Shown: positions 26,968 to 37,184 of the stretch, piece after piece
Layout: each line of letters opens with the position of its first letter
Numbering within the stretch: the stretch's first letter is position 1
From: Paraglaciecola hydrolytica
GTDB lineage: Bacteria; Pseudomonadota; Gammaproteobacteria; Enterobacterales; Alteromonadaceae
Direction of reading: 5' to 3'
DNA length: 43,938 nucleotides
NCBI RefSeq assembly: GCF_001565895.1
Contig: NZ_LSNE01000005.1
Coordinates: 232,368-276,305 of the forward strand
Notes under the pieces: model-generated
The model's input: only the letters and a program-made list of their open reading frames with translations
What the model was told of the DNA's origin: nothing
Databases searched by the model: none
Made by a program: the position numbers and the translations under genes

Positions 26968-28202
26968 ATAACAAAGGCTTTACCACTCGCCTGATCCACG
27001 CTGATCGTATCATTAACCAACCGCAGTTTGGTGCCGTACATCAGGCCACTAATAATTCAGTATTGTTTGAGTACAAACGTGCGCAGGAACTGGTTGATGT
27101 TTTTCAAGGTAAACAAGCTGGTCACGTTTATTCCCGTTCATCTTCATCATCAACGGTAGCCTTGCAAAATATCCTGACTCATCTGGAAGGAGGAATTGGG
27201 GCGATTACTTTTGCTACTGGGATGGCAGCGATTACTGCCACTATGTTGAGTTTATTTAAGGCCGGTGATCATTTGATCCTAAGTCGGTTTTTATTTGGTA
27301 ATACTCGCAGTTTAACTGAGACCATGCAGAGCCTCGGTATCACCATCAGCTTTGTTGATGTGACCAATGTTGAAAACGTTAAGCAGGCCAAACAAACTAA
27401 CACTCGTGCGGTATTTTTAGAGACAATTGCTAATCCAGTGACACAAGTCCCTGATATGGCAGCGATAGGGCAGTGGTGTCAGCAAAATAATATTTTGTTT
27501 ATGGTTGATACCACCATGACGCCCCCTAATTTATTTGATCCTAAGTCTGTTTTAATTTCGCTCACCATCAGCTCGTTAACTAAATATATTGCTGGTCACG
27601 GTAATGTATTGGGTGGGGCAGTAGTGGATACCGGCTTATTTGACTGGTCAAAGTTTGAAAATATTTTGCCACTTTATCGCTGTGGTGATAGCCAAATTTG
27701 GGGATTAACCCAAATTCGCAAACGAGGTTTGCGGGATATGGGCGGTACTATGTCACCCGAATCAGCCCATGCTATCTCAGTAGGCTTAGAAACCTTAGTG
27801 CTGCGCACTCAACGTACTTGCGACAATGCCGTTAAACTTGCTAACTACCTGCAAAACCATAAACAAGTGGCAGCAGTGTATTACCCCGGATTATCACAAC
27901 ATCCACAGCATCAAAGGGCTAAACAGTTATTCAGTGGTTTTGGTGGCATATTGAGTTTGGACTTAGTAACAGGTATCGATCCTATCGCATTTTTGGATAA
28001 GTTGGCCTTGGTTATTTGTGCCACACATTTAGGTGATACGCGCACTTTAGCCCTGCCGGTTGCTTCGACGATTTATTATGAGTGCAGCGTCGAACAAAGA
28101 CAGCAAATGGGGGTGGGTGACAACATGATCCGCATGTCGATTGGCATTGAAGATTTTGATGATTTAGTCGCTGATTTTGAACAGGCTTTTGCAGCGTTTT
28201 AA
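26964..28202 (+). CDS. Cystathionine gamma-synthase family PLP enzyme
   Basis: A 412-aa member of the Cys/Met metabolism PLP family. The PLP-binding lysine is K207 in SSLTKYIAGHGNVLGG; D182 (MVDTT) contacts the pyridine nitrogen; YSRSSSSS and FATGMAAI form the phosphate cup. Reactions in the family are gamma-synthase, gamma-lyase and beta-lyase, and the sequence alone does not decide. Start is a TTG at 26964 inside the stop of the acyltransferase gene (TTGA), with CGGAG upstream; no ATG occurs until residue 86. The overlap suggests coupling with the acyltransferase, an unusual partner. Confidence 0.88.
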   Translation: MNNKGFTTRLIHADRIINQPQFGAVHQATNNSVLFEYKRAQELVDVFQGKQAGHVYSRSSSSSTVALQNILTHLEGGIGAITFATGMAAITATMLSLFKAGDHLILSRFLFGNTRSLTETMQSLGITISFVDVTNVENVKQAKQTNTRAVFLETIANPVTQVPDMAAIGQWCQQNNILFMVDTTMTPPNLFDPKSVLISLTISSLTKYIAGHGNVLGGAVVDTGLFDWSKFENILPLYRCGDSQIWGLTQIRKRGLRDMGGTMSPESAHAISVGLETLVLRTQRTCDNAVKLANYLQNHKQVAAVYYPGLSQHPQHQRAKQLFSGFGGILSLDLVTGIDPIAFLDKLALVICATHLGDTRTLALPVASTIYYECSVEQRQQMGVGDNMIRMSIGIEDFDDLVADFEQAFAAF

Positions 28203-28235
28203 AAAAGTAGTTACGAGCGGCGAGCCACGAGTTGC

Positions 28236-28267
28236 GAGCTAAAACAAAGAGAGTTTTGTTTTAGCTC
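28236..28267. repeat. Perfect 13-bp inverted repeat between convergent genes
   Basis: GAGCTAAAACAAA (28236-28248) and TTTGTTTTAGCTC (28255-28267) with a 6-base loop. It lies 34 bases after the PLP-enzyme stop; a role in ending transcription from either side is possible although no clean T-run follows. The bases before it contain degenerate repeats of CGAG. Confidence 0.6.
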
Positions 28268-28288
28268 TAAAGTACAGCAGACTTTTTG

Positions 28289-28337
28289 CTAGAAACTAGA
28301 AACTAGAAACTAGAAACTAGAAACTAGAAACTAGAAA
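28289..28337. repeat. Seven tandem copies of CTAGAAA
   Basis: A perfect 7-bp unit repeated seven times (49 bases), ending three bases before the stop codon of the OsmC-family gene on the minus strand. Simple repeats of this kind change copy number by slippage. Confidence 0.97.
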
Positions 28338-28339
28338 CT

Positions 28340-28732
28340 TTAAGCTATCGCATAGCTCGTGGTGATTTCCACATTGCCAGCCAGCATCAACATTACCGAA
28401 CAGTATTTTTCTGCCGATAATTGTACCGCTCTGGCCACATGTTTATCGGTGAGTTTGTCTCCGGCAACCACATAATGAGCGTGAATTTTAGTGAATACTC
28501 GTGGGGCAGATTCAGCACGTTGTGCTTCAAGTTCACAAAAACAACTATGAACATCCAAGCGAGATTTTTTCAGAATATCTACCACATCAATAGATGAACA
28601 TGAACCCACTGAAAGTAAAACACTTTCCATGGGAGTGATGGCTTCACCGTTGCCGTCCATGATTATACTTTTACCACTGTCTGTTTCACCTAAAAATGAT
28701 AGGCCCTGTTGCCAGCTAACTTTTGCTTTCAT
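28340..28732 (-). CDS. OsmC-family protein (YhfA-like)
   Basis: A 130-aa OsmC/Ohr-fold protein with the two redox cysteines in GSCSSIDV (about 44) and EKYCSV (about 110). The family includes thiol peroxidases that detoxify organic hydroperoxides; the YhfA branch has no settled substrate. It lies 9 bases downstream of the CvfB-like gene and probably shares its transcript. Its 3' end abuts the heptamer repeat. Confidence 0.88.
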   Translation of the reverse strand: MKAKVSWQQGLSFLGETDSGKSIIMDGNGEAITPMESVLLSVGSCSSIDVVDILKKSRLDVHSCFCELEAQRAESAPRVFTKIHAHYVVAGDKLTDKHVARAVQLSAEKYCSVMLMLAGNVEITTSYAIA

Positions 28733-28741
28733 TCTTTTTAT

Positions 28742-29584
28742 TTAACCTTTGTTTTCGACTAACGTAATTTTATTTTTATCGAGTAAAATTCTTTTTTGTT
28801 TGAATAGTCCACCTATGGCTTTTTTATAGGCGGCTTTACTGACATTAAAACGCTGGCTTATTTCTTCGGCCGGGCTTTTATCGGTTAAGGTCGATAAACC
28901 ACCATGGGCGAGTAAGTCTTCAATAATCTGTTCGGCTAAACTGCCACGGGCTTCTTTATCGTGAAATTGAAAGCACAGATCAATTTTGCCGTCTTCGCGA
29001 ATACGTTTAATAAACCCCGGTAATTTATAACCAATTTTAATCGGCTTAAATATTTCGTCTTTAAACACTAAACCTAAATAAGAGCCATTCACTACGGCCT
29101 TATAACCCATGTCTGTGCGTCCACAGATCAATAAATTGACTGCTTGTTTAGGTTCAAATTCAGTCGCTACTTCAGGTAAAAAGTCCCGTAAGCGGGTAGA
29201 GGCTGCAATGCGGTTAGTTTCTTCATCACAAAACAAATAAACCACATAACTCATACCTTCGGCCATGGGGTAATCTTGCTCACTAAAGGGCACCAGCAAG
29301 TCTTTTTCTAAGCCCCAATCAAGGAAGGCGCCGACTTTAGTAATACTGATCACTTTTAAGAATGCACATTGGTCTACCTGGGCTTTAGGGTTTTTAGTGG
29401 TAGCGATAATGCGATCATCACTATCGTGATAGATAAAAACGTCGAGCATGTCGCCGACTTTACAGCCCTGAGGTACGGTATTAGTGGGAAGTAGAACTTG
29501 CCCCATGTCACCTCCATCCAGATAAAAACCAAAGGGCACTTGGTTTACTACTTCGAGATGATTAAATTTTCCAATTTGCAGCAT
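28742..29584 (-). CDS. S1-type RNA-binding protein (CvfB/YitL family)
   Basis: A 280-aa protein made of three S1/OB-like domains (about 1-62, 65-140 and 145-210, with VGAFLDWGLEKDLLVP the clearest) and a C-terminal winged helix (about 220-280, EISQRFNVSKAAYKKAIGGL). CvfB proteins bind RNA and influence gene expression in firmicutes; the role in gammaproteobacteria is not defined. Diverges from the D-amino-acid aminotransferase gene across 164 bases. Confidence 0.88.
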   Translation of the reverse strand: MLQIGKFNHLEVVNQVPFGFYLDGGDMGQVLLPTNTVPQGCKVGDMLDVFIYHDSDDRIIATTKNPKAQVDQCAFLKVISITKVGAFLDWGLEKDLLVPFSEQDYPMAEGMSYVVYLFCDEETNRIAASTRLRDFLPEVATEFEPKQAVNLLICGRTDMGYKAVVNGSYLGLVFKDEIFKPIKIGYKLPGFIKRIREDGKIDLCFQFHDKEARGSLAEQIIEDLLAHGGLSTLTDKSPAEEISQRFNVSKAAYKKAIGGLFKQKRILLDKNKITLVENKG

Positions 29585-29748
29585 AGTGAGTCGTCAGCTT
29601 TATCAATAAACAAGCTGAATTGTACCCGATTATTGGCTGGCACTATACAAGTGAAATAAATAATCTTGCGCGATTAAAAGCTAGCTTAAACTATCGTTTT
29701 TCATGGCATAATCAGTCATATAGCTAGGTTATTTTAAGAGTAACAAAC

Positions 29749-30606
29749 ATGACAATAGTATTTTTGAATGGTGAGTTTATGCCCATGGCAGAAGCTAAAA
29801 TATCACCTATGGACCGAGGATTTTTATTTGGTGATGGCATCTACGAAGTTATCCCCAGTTATGCGGGTAGATGTGTTGGCTTTTTACCCCATTTACAACG
29901 AATGGAGAGTGGTTTACAGGCGATTGGCATGCCCTTGCCTATGGAGATTGATGCATTCAAATCCTTAGTCGAGCGCCTGATTATTGACAACGGCAGTGGT
30001 AATCTTGGGGTGTATATTCATGTAAGTCGTGGCACCGATGTTAAACGTAACCATGCATATCCTATTAATATACCTCAAACTGTATTTGCTTTTACCTTCG
30101 AGATCCCAGCAGAGCCGGTAGCGGATAAAACGTTAGCTAAAGCTTATAAAGTCAGTAGTACTCAGGATTTACGCTGGAAACGTTGTCATATTAAATCCAC
30201 GTCTTTGCTTGGCAATGTGATGCACTTTCAGCAAGGTCAGGATGCAGGTAACAATGAAACCATACTGTATAACCAAGATGGCTACTTAACCGAGGCCAGT
30301 GCCTGTAATGTGTTTGTGGTGAAAAATAAGACTATTTTAACTCCGCCACTTGATCATCAGTTACTACCAGGGATCACCCGTATGTTGTTACTCGACATCT
30401 TAAAACAACACAGTAGTTTGCAGTTTGCTGAACGTGCCATCCACATGGATGAAGTGCGCAGTGTGGATGAAATTTGGCTGACCAGTTCTTCTAAAGAAAT
30501 CGCGCCAGTAATCAAACTAGATGGCAAAGCAGTTGGCGATGGTAAGGTGGGCGATATATGGCTGGCCGCACAGAGTTTGTTTTGCCAGCATAAATACAAC
30601 TATTAA
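29749..30606 (+). CDS. D-amino acid aminotransferase (class IV PLP)
   Basis: A 285-aa fold-type IV aminotransferase. The PLP lysine is K149 (HIKSTSLLGNV), MDRGFLFGDGIYEV at 21-34 is the family N-terminal motif, LTEASACNVFVV binds the cofactor, and R100-x-H102 in KRNHAYP matches the carboxylate-binding Arg and His of D-alanine aminotransferase rather than the branched-chain enzyme. It should convert D-alanine or other D-amino acids and 2-oxoglutarate to D-glutamate and a keto acid, for cell wall supply or D-amino acid catabolism. 4-amino-4-deoxychorismate lyase is a less likely alternative. Confidence 0.88.
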   Translation: MTIVFLNGEFMPMAEAKISPMDRGFLFGDGIYEVIPSYAGRCVGFLPHLQRMESGLQAIGMPLPMEIDAFKSLVERLIIDNGSGNLGVYIHVSRGTDVKRNHAYPINIPQTVFAFTFEIPAEPVADKTLAKAYKVSSTQDLRWKRCHIKSTSLLGNVMHFQQGQDAGNNETILYNQDGYLTEASACNVFVVKNKTILTPPLDHQLLPGITRMLLLDILKQHSSLQFAERAIHMDEVRSVDEIWLTSSSKEIAPVIKLDGKAVGDGKVGDIWLAAQSLFCQHKYNY

Positions 30607-30610
30607 AATT

Positions 30611-31582
30611 CTAACGTTCAGCGATGAGCACTGCGCGAAGCGGTGCCGGATAACCTTCGATGGTACGGCTGTTATCTTGTGGATCTAAAAAATCTGCCAA
30701 GGATTGGCTTTCCATCCACTGTGTTTTTCGTTGTTCATCTAGGGTGGTTGGTGCTACATCCACCACTCTTATATTGCTAAAACCGACACGCTCTAACCAT
30801 AAAGTTAGGGCTTTAGTTGAGGGCAAATACCATACGTTACGCATTTGTGCATAACGATCCTCAGGCATAAATACAGTCTGTTCGTCGCCTTCAACTACTA
30901 AAGTTTCAAGCACCAACTCCCCACCTTTACGTAATTGACTTTTTAGCTGGTATAAAAAATCGATAGGGCTTTTGCGATGGTAAAGTACTCCCATGGAAAA
31001 CACTGTATCAAAGGCTTGTAGTTCGGGTAGTTGTTCAACCCCTATGGGCAATAAATGGATACGTGGGTCAGGATTAAACTGTTTAATTGCCTGAAACTGC
31101 ATTAAAAATAATTGTGAAGGGTCTGCACCCACCACTAACTTTGGATCTTCAGCTAACATTCGCCACATATGATAACCACTGCCACAACCTACATCGAGTA
31201 CATGACGGTTTTTTAGGGAATGGATATGAGGTTTAACTCTGTCCCATTTCCAGTCAGAACGCCATTCGGTATCGATATGAATACCGTGGATAAAAAATGG
31301 GCCTTTACGCCACGGCATAAACTGTTTGAACAAACCTACAAGTTGTTTGCTGGTATGTTCGTCAATATCACTGGCAAAGCCAAATTCGACTTTATCTTGT
31401 AGTTCAATGTTTGAAACCGACGTTTGCGGAAATAAGCTAAGTAACTTTAACCATTTAGCAAAATCACCATGGAGTTGCGCGCTTTGCCACAGGGCTAGTT
31501 GGGCGGGTAACACTTCTAACCAATGACTCAAAGGCGAGTGGGCAATTTGTTGATAAAAGTCTTTAAACCAAGGAAATGACAT
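30611..31582 (-). CDS. cmoB: tRNA U34 carboxymethyltransferase CmoB
   Basis: 323 aa, identical in length to E. coli CmoB. It transfers a carboxymethyl group from carboxy-S-adenosylmethionine to 5-hydroxyuridine at the wobble position of tRNAs, giving cmo5U. The SAM-type site is [15 protein letters not shown], followed by [13 protein letters not shown] and the [10 protein letters not shown] segment. It follows cmoA by 12 bases, so donor and acceptor enzymes are co-transcribed, and converges with the D-amino-acid aminotransferase gene with four bases between the stops. Confidence 0.96.
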   Translation of the reverse strand: MSFPWFKDFYQQIAHSPLSHWLEVLPAQLALWQSAQLHGDFAKWLKLLSLFPQTSVSNIELQDKVEFGFASDIDEHTSKQLVGLFKQFMPWRKGPFFIHGIHIDTEWRSDWKWDRVKPHIHSLKNRHVLDVGCGSGYHMWRMLAEDPKLVVGADPSQLFLMQFQAIKQFNPDPRIHLLPIGVEQLPELQAFDTVFSMGVLYHRKSPIDFLYQLKSQLRKGGELVLETLVVEGDEQTVFMPEDRYAQMRNVWYLPSTKALTLWLERVGFSNIRVVDVAPTTLDEQRKTQWMESQSLADFLDPQDNSRTIEGYPAPLRAVLIAER

Positions 31583-31594
31583 TAAAAACGCGCC

Positions 31595-32323
31595 TTATTT
31601 AATCGCTACGATTGAAGCAAAGTTGAAACACTTAAACCACATATTTACTTCCACAAAGCCAGCCGAGAGTAAACGCTGCTGATGACTTTCAAAGCTTTCA
31701 ATGCGCATCACATCTTCTAAGGCGCTGCGTTTTTGGCTGATTTCAAGCTCGCTATAGCCATTACGACGTTTAAATTCGTGATGCAGATCGATTAATAATT
31801 CATTGCTAACGGCATCTTTATGTTGCAGTTTTTCAGACAAAATCAATATGCCACCCGGTAATAAACCAGCAAAGATTTTAGCAATAATACTGTTACGTTC
31901 TTCAGGTGCTAAAAACTGCAGAGTAAAATTCATAATAACCACACTGGCTTTTTTAATGGCTATATTTTGTATGTCGTCACAAAGGACTTCAATGGGGCAG
32001 GCAGATTTAAAAGCCTTAGTATGTAAACGACAACGTTCAACCATAGCGGCCGAATTATCAACGGCAATAATTTTACAATTTGTTTTATTAAGGTTTTTAC
32101 TGGCCGCTAAACTTGCAGCACCTAAGGAACAACCCAGGTCATAGATATGGCTGTTATCTTGCGCACAACGTCCAACCAACTGGCCGATGGTATCAATTAT
32201 AGTGGCATAACCTGGCACAGAACGTTGGATCATGTCTGGAAAAACTTCAGCTACCGCCTGATCAAAACGAAAGGGTTCGATAGTCTGTGGATAAGAATAA
32301 ATAGCGTCTTTGCCTGCTTGCAT
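31595..32323 (-). CDS. cmoA: Carboxy-S-adenosyl-L-methionine synthase CmoA
   Basis: Makes carboxy-SAM from SAM and prephenate, the donor used by CmoB. SAM fold with YDLGCSLGAASL, IIAVDNSAAMVERCR and FTLQFL; also AEVFPDMIQRSVPGY near the N-terminus as in E. coli. Two starts are possible: GTG at 32344 and ATG at 32323. I chose 32323 because the 31 residues up to FPDM then match the E. coli spacing exactly (242 aa). Neither has a good ribosome site. Confidence 0.94.
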   Translation of the reverse strand: MQAGKDAIYSYPQTIEPFRFDQAVAEVFPDMIQRSVPGYATIIDTIGQLVGRCAQDNSHIYDLGCSLGAASLAASKNLNKTNCKIIAVDNSAAMVERCRLHTKAFKSACPIEVLCDDIQNIAIKKASVVIMNFTLQFLAPEERNSIIAKIFAGLLPGGILILSEKLQHKDAVSNELLIDLHHEFKRRNGYSELEISQKRSALEDVMRIESFESHQQRLLSAGFVEVNMWFKCFNFASIVAIK

Positions 32324-32542
32324 GGAATTAAAATCTAAGGTCACAAAATAGCTGGTAATTCTAACCGCCTAAGGCTTTTCAGGCAATTTCATTAATGCTT
32401 TGCTTAACGTAAAGAACAGTCGAAGGATGTTAATGTAAGGTTAGTTTATTACAAATGGCTATAACGTAGTTGCTTGCCAAATGGGAAGAGCTCTTATACC
32501 TTATGCGCCTTTAATTTTGCGTTTTACCTTGGAAATCTTGCT

Positions 32543-34486
32543 ATGTCACAAAGTCTATATCCTGTTTCGGATGCACTCAAAAGCAGTGCTCACGCCAATA
32601 AAGAAGAATATCAACGTCTATATCAATGGTCGGTTGAAGATCCCGAAGCTTTTTGGGCTGAACAGGGTAAACGGCTGGATTGGATAGTGCCTTTTAGCCA
32701 AGTTAAAAATTGTAGTTTTGCTAAAGATAAAGCCAGTGTTAAGTGGTACGAAGATGGCCAGTTAAACGCCAGTTATAACTGTATCGACCGACATTTGCCT
32801 GATAATGCCCAGCGTACAGCGATTATTTGGGAAGGTGATGATCCAACAGCAGATAAACATATCACTTACCGCCAATTACATGACGAAGTGTGTAAGTTAG
32901 CAAATGGCTTAAAACAGCGTGGCGTGAATAAGGGTGACAGGGTTATTATTTATATGCCCATGATACCTGAAGCTGCTTATGCGATGTTGGCCTGTGCACG
33001 GATCGGGGCAGTACATTCGGTGGTGTTTGGCGGATTTTCACCACATGCCATTGCTGATCGTATTCAAGACTGTGGTGCTAAGGTGATCATTACTGCTAAC
33101 TTTGGCCGCCGTGGCGGTAATCAGGTTGCGCTTAAAGATAATGTTGACAAAGCCTTGTTAAAAGACACCACAGCCTGTGTAGAAAAAGTCATTGTATTCA
33201 AATTTACTGACAGCCCTTGTCATTGGAATGAACAAAAGGATGAGTGGTGGCATGAGCTAACAGCCAATTGTGCTGCGCAGTGTGAGCCCGTCGCGATGAG
33301 TGCCGAAGATCCGCTATTTATACTCTATACCTCAGGGTCAACGGGCCAACCTAAAGGTGTGGTACATACTACGGGTGGCTACTTGGTCTATGCCTCAACT
33401 ACTCATCATTATGTATTTGATAATAAACCTGATGACATATATTGGTGTGCGGCGGATGTAGGCTGGATCACTGGCCATACTTATATCGTATATGGTCCTT
33501 TAGCAAACGGCGCGACCACCTTAATGTTTGAAGGTGTACCTACTTACCCTGACGTGCGACGTATGGGGCAGATTGTGGATAAACATCAGGTCTCCATATT
33601 GTATACCGCACCCACCGCCATTCGTGCCTTAATGGCAAAAGGTGATGAACCCGTGCAAGGTAGCGTGCGTGATAGTTTACGTTTGCTGGGCAGTGTGGGG
33701 GAACCCATCAACCCTGAAGCATGGCAATGGTATTATCAAAAAATTGGTAAATCACAATCACCGATTATGGATACTTGGTGGCAAACTGAAACCGGTGGCA
33801 TTTTGATTACACCTTTACCCGGTGTGACCGATCTTAAGCCTGGTTCAGCCACCCTGCCATTTTTTGGCGTGACCCCCGCTTTGATGAGCAGTGAAGGTGA
33901 AATATTAGAAGGTGAAGCGGAAGGTAATTTGGTAATCACTAGTTCATGGCCAGGACAAGCTCGCACGGTGTGGGGCGATCATGAACGTTATAATCAAACC
34001 TATTTTAGTACCTACGAAAATATGTATTTTACCGGTGATGGCGCTAGACGTGACGCCGATGGTTATTATTGGATCACCGGTCGAGTGGATGATGTATTAA
34101 ATGTATCTGGCCACCGTTTAGGTACCGCTGAAATTGAAAGCTCATTGGTTGCCCATCCCGCTGTAGCTGAGGCAGCAGTGGTTGGTTATCCCCATGATAT
34201 TAAAGGGCAAGGTATCTACGTATATTTACTGCCCACTGATGGCACAGAAATCACTCCTGAGTTGACCAAAGCGGTACGCACTTGGGTAAGAGAAGATTTA
34301 AGCCCTATTGCCAGCCCAGATATGATCCAATGGACGACGGGATTACCTAAAACGCGTTCAGGTAAAATCATGCGCCGCATATTACGTAAGATTGCAGCAA
34401 ATGAATATGAACAGCTTGGCGACACATCAACTTTGGCTGATCCTTCGGTGGTTGATGAATTAATCAATAATCGCTTAAATCGCTGA
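32543..34486 (+). CDS. acs: Acetyl-CoA synthetase
   Basis: AMP-forming acetate-CoA ligase, 647 aa (E. coli 652). It carries the nucleotide loop [45 protein letters not shown] and the regulatory/catalytic K608 in TRSGKIMRR, which is acetylated in other bacteria. It scavenges acetate and activates it for the TCA or glyoxylate cycles. The ATG at 32543 (MSQSLYPV) was preferred over the frame open to 32474 because GGAAA precedes it and the extra 23 residues are not family-like. It faces fadE across a shared terminator. Confidence 0.95.
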   Translation: MSQSLYPVSDALKSSAHANKEEYQRLYQWSVEDPEAFWAEQGKRLDWIVPFSQVKNCSFAKDKASVKWYEDGQLNASYNCIDRHLPDNAQRTAIIWEGDDPTADKHITYRQLHDEVCKLANGLKQRGVNKGDRVIIYMPMIPEAAYAMLACARIGAVHSVVFGGFSPHAIADRIQDCGAKVIITANFGRRGGNQVALKDNVDKALLKDTTACVEKVIVFKFTDSPCHWNEQKDEWWHELTANCAAQCEPVAMSAEDPLFILYTSGSTGQPKGVVHTTGGYLVYASTTHHYVFDNKPDDIYWCAADVGWITGHTYIVYGPLANGATTLMFEGVPTYPDVRRMGQIVDKHQVSILYTAPTAIRALMAKGDEPVQGSVRDSLRLLGSVGEPINPEAWQWYYQKIGKSQSPIMDTWWQTETGGILITPLPGVTDLKPGSATLPFFGVTPALMSSEGEILEGEAEGNLVITSSWPGQARTVWGDHERYNQTYFSTYENMYFTGDGARRDADGYYWITGRVDDVLNVSGHRLGTAEIESSLVAHPAVAEAAVVGYPHDIKGQGIYVYLLPTDGTEITPELTKAVRTWVREDLSPIASPDMIQWTTGLPKTRSGKIMRRILRKIAANEYEQLGDTSTLADPSVVDELINNRLNR

Positions 34487-34508
34487 GACTAGAGTAAAAA
34501 ATAGTCAT

Positions 34509-34537
34509 AAAAAAAGCCCTGATTTCAGGGCTTTTTT
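34509..34537. terminator. Bidirectional intrinsic terminator between acs and fadE
   Basis: AGCCCTGA (34515-34522) and TCAGGGCT (34525-34532) form a perfect stem with A's before and T's after, serving both converging genes. Confidence 0.92.
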
Positions 34538-34568
34538 ATAGACTTGATTTTTGGAGAGAAGAATTCTC

Positions 34569-37184
34569 TTACTCAGTTTTTGGGCTTGTTTTGGGTTTAG
34601 CCTTAGCTTTTGGTTTAGGACTTGCAGGTGCTGTTGACTTAGGGGCAACTGGCGCCTTGGGCTTAGGACTAACTGGGGTTTTAGGTTTTGAACTCGTGGT
34701 GGCTTTAGGCTTCACCGCTGCTTTGGGTTTAGGGCTAGCGGGTGCTTTTACTGCAGGGCTTTGGGTAGGAGACTGAGCTAAGACACTAGGTTCAAAATCA
34801 TCTACATTGATGGTTCTGAGTCGACCAGCTTCACAAGCACGTAACAGCTCTGCTTGTGCCTCAGTTAATACATCCAATTCAAGACCAAGATCAGCCACTG
34901 CATCTAAGTTAGTAAAGGGTAAACGTTGTTTAGCCGCTTTGCAGACTTTGTTATACAAAGGTTCACAAGCAATCACATTCTCGAGAGTTTGTTCAAGGTC
35001 GCCCATTAACATGCCTGATTCGCGAGATAAAAACTGGCCTTTACCTAAACGGGTTCTGGTATCACTAGGTGTTTGTAAAATGCTAGCCACGGCGCTATCT
35101 AAGCTATCCGAAGGTTTATTGAAACGTTTGCCAAAGGGCATAATGATCAGCTTGAGGCACGTACCTAGCAACTTATTCGGAAAGTTGTTTAACAACTCTT
35201 CAAGTGAGGTTTCCAGTTTAAACATGCAATCCTGCATGGCCCAATGCATTAAGGGTAGATCTTCATTTCTGCGTCCTTCATCATCAAAACGTTTCAGTAC
35301 ACAGGAAGCCAAATATAAGTAGCTAAGTAGGTCACCCAGTCGAGCCGACACTCGTTCGCGACGTTTAAGCTCGCCACCTAATACTCCCATGGCCACATCC
35401 GATAAAAATGCCATATTAGCGCTGTATTGTTGCATTGAACGATAATAGACACTGGTTTCATCCATGAATGGTGAGCCAGCTAGTTTAGCGCCTGTCAGTG
35501 AAAACCATAGGCTTCTACTTAAGTTACTGATGGCAAAACCAACATGCGCAAACAAGGCGCTATCAAATAGTTTTAATCCTTGTTCTTCATCTGGATGGTT
35601 GGCGGCCAGCAATTCACTTAATACAAATGGATGGCAGCGCATGGCACCCTGACCATAGATCATCATATTCCGAGTAAGTATGTTGGCACCTTCAACGGTA
35701 ATTGCGATTGGCGCACCTTGATAACCACGGCCTAAATAGTTATTTGGCCCAAGCATGACACCTTTACCACCATGAATATCCATAGCGTCATTAACTAATT
35801 GGCGCATTTTTTCGGTTAAGTGATACTTACAAATGGCTGAGATGACCGAGGGTTTTTCACCTAAATCAACGCCTTTAGTGGTAAAGGAGGTGACGGCATC
35901 CATCAAATAAGTATTGCCACCTATACGGCCCAACATTTCCTCGATGCCTTCCATGCTGCCGACAGGTATTTTGAACTGACGACGAATACGGGCATAAGCA
36001 CCGGTGGCCAAAGCTAAGCTTTTAGCACCACCTGCGGAGGTAGAGGGCAGGGTAATACAGCGCCCCACCGATAAACACTCCACCAACATGCGCCAACCTT
36101 GGCCAGCCATTTTCACGCCACCTATAATGTAATCCAGCGGTACAAAAATATCTTTGCCGCGAATCGGACCATTTTGGAAAGGTACATTTAATGGAAAATG
36201 ACGATTGCCAATATCTAAGCCATCAGTATCTCTTGGGATCAACGCACAAGTAATACCATAATCTTTTGCTTCCCCTAATAGTCCATCGGGATCGGACATT
36301 TTAAAGGCTAATCCTATCACCGTCGCAACCGGTGCTAAGGTGATATAACGTTTATCAAAGGTCAGTTTAAGACCGATAATTTCTTTGCCTTGCCACTTGC
36401 CTTTACAAACGATGCCTGTGTCAGGTAATGAACCTGCGTCTGAGCCCGCTTCAGGGCCGGTTAAAGCGAAACAAGGAATTTCTGCGCCTGTAGCGAGTCG
36501 CGGCAAATAGTGTTTTTGTTGTTCTGGCGTGCCGTAGTGTTGCAGTAATTCACCTGGCCCCAGTGAGTTTGGAACACCAACAGTGGTCGATAATACGGCA
36601 CTGACGCCAGACAATTTTTGCAATACCCGTGATTGAGCAAAAGCAGAAAAGTCCAAGCCGCCATATTCTTTTTTAATGATCATGGCAAAAAATTTGTTAT
36701 CTTTTAGATACTGCCAAACCTCGGGGGATAAATCTGCTCGGGTATGGGTAATATCCCAGTCATTGCACATCTTACAGACTTGTTCGACAGGTCCGTCTAA
36801 AAACGCTTGTTCCTCTACGGTTAATCTTGCCTGCGGAATATTGTGCAACATTTGCCAATTGGGATTGCCACTGAATATTTCGCCATCCCACCACACAGTG
36901 CCTGCGTCTATGGCATCTTTTTCAGTGCTAGACATTTCAGGCATGATTTTTTTGTAGATTTTAAGGATAGGTGTGGTGAAATATTTCACACGAATAGATT
37001 CGATGTTTAATGGTAAGGCAATCGCCAAGTAAAATAACCACGTAAACTCACCTACGATACCGGCAAAGCTACCCAGTAATAACGCGCAAAACATTGCCAC
37101 AGTTGCATCGAATAACTTCATACGATGATAACTAACAGCTCCAAAAGCCAATAAAATGAGTAAAAACCACATTAACAATTGCAT
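34569..37184 (-). CDS. fadE: Acyl-CoA dehydrogenase FadE with Pro/Lys-rich tail
   Basis: Flavoprotein for the first step of fatty-acid beta-oxidation, 871 aa (E. coli FadE about 814). N-terminal membrane helices (about 1-50), then the acyl-CoA dehydrogenase body with FALTGPEAGSDAGSLPDTG, the GEKPSVISAICKYHLTEKMR helix, DIHGGKGVMLGP and TVEGANILTR, and the FadE-specific C-terminal half. Residues about 799-871 are a low-complexity tail of Pro, Ala, Lys and Ser built on SPKPKA-like repeats (34572-34790). GGGAG precedes the ATG. Diverges from nothing; a 307-base gap lies upstream. Confidence 0.94.
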   Translation of the reverse strand: MQLLMWFLLILLAFGAVSYHRMKLFDATVAMFCALLLGSFAGIVGEFTWLFYLAIALPLNIESIRVKYFTTPILKIYKKIMPEMSSTEKDAIDAGTVWWDGEIFSGNPNWQMLHNIPQARLTVEEQAFLDGPVEQVCKMCNDWDITHTRADLSPEVWQYLKDNKFFAMIIKKEYGGLDFSAFAQSRVLQKLSGVSAVLSTTVGVPNSLGPGELLQHYGTPEQQKHYLPRLATGAEIPCFALTGPEAGSDAGSLPDTGIVCKGKWQGKEIIGLKLTFDKRYITLAPVATVIGLAFKMSDPDGLLGEAKDYGITCALIPRDTDGLDIGNRHFPLNVPFQNGPIRGKDIFVPLDYIIGGVKMAGQGWRMLVECLSVGRCITLPSTSAGGAKSLALATGAYARIRRQFKIPVGSMEGIEEMLGRIGGNTYLMDAVTSFTTKGVDLGEKPSVISAICKYHLTEKMRQLVNDAMDIHGGKGVMLGPNNYLGRGYQGAPIAITVEGANILTRNMMIYGQGAMRCHPFVLSELLAANHPDEEQGLKLFDSALFAHVGFAISNLSRSLWFSLTGAKLAGSPFMDETSVYYRSMQQYSANMAFLSDVAMGVLGGELKRRERVSARLGDLLSYLYLASCVLKRFDDEGRRNEDLPLMHWAMQDCMFKLETSLEELLNNFPNKLLGTCLKLIIMPFGKRFNKPSDSLDSAVASILQTPSDTRTRLGKGQFLSRESGMLMGDLEQTLENVIACEPLYNKVCKAAKQRLPFTNLDAVADLGLELDVLTEAQAELLRACEAGRLRTINVDDFEPSVLAQSPTQSPAVKAPASPKPKAAVKPKATTSSKPKTPVSPKPKAPVAPKSTAPASPKPKAKAKPKTSPKTE

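Noticed and set aside
28289-28337. CRISPR array
   Set aside because: Units are 7 bp with no spacers; it is a simple tandem repeat.
34591-34776. Plus-strand Gly/Leu-rich ORF
   Set aside because: It is the antisense shadow of the repetitive FadE tail.
35464-36957. Plus-strand ORFs inside fadE
   Set aside because: Antisense shadows of a confident gene, without family features or ribosome sites.
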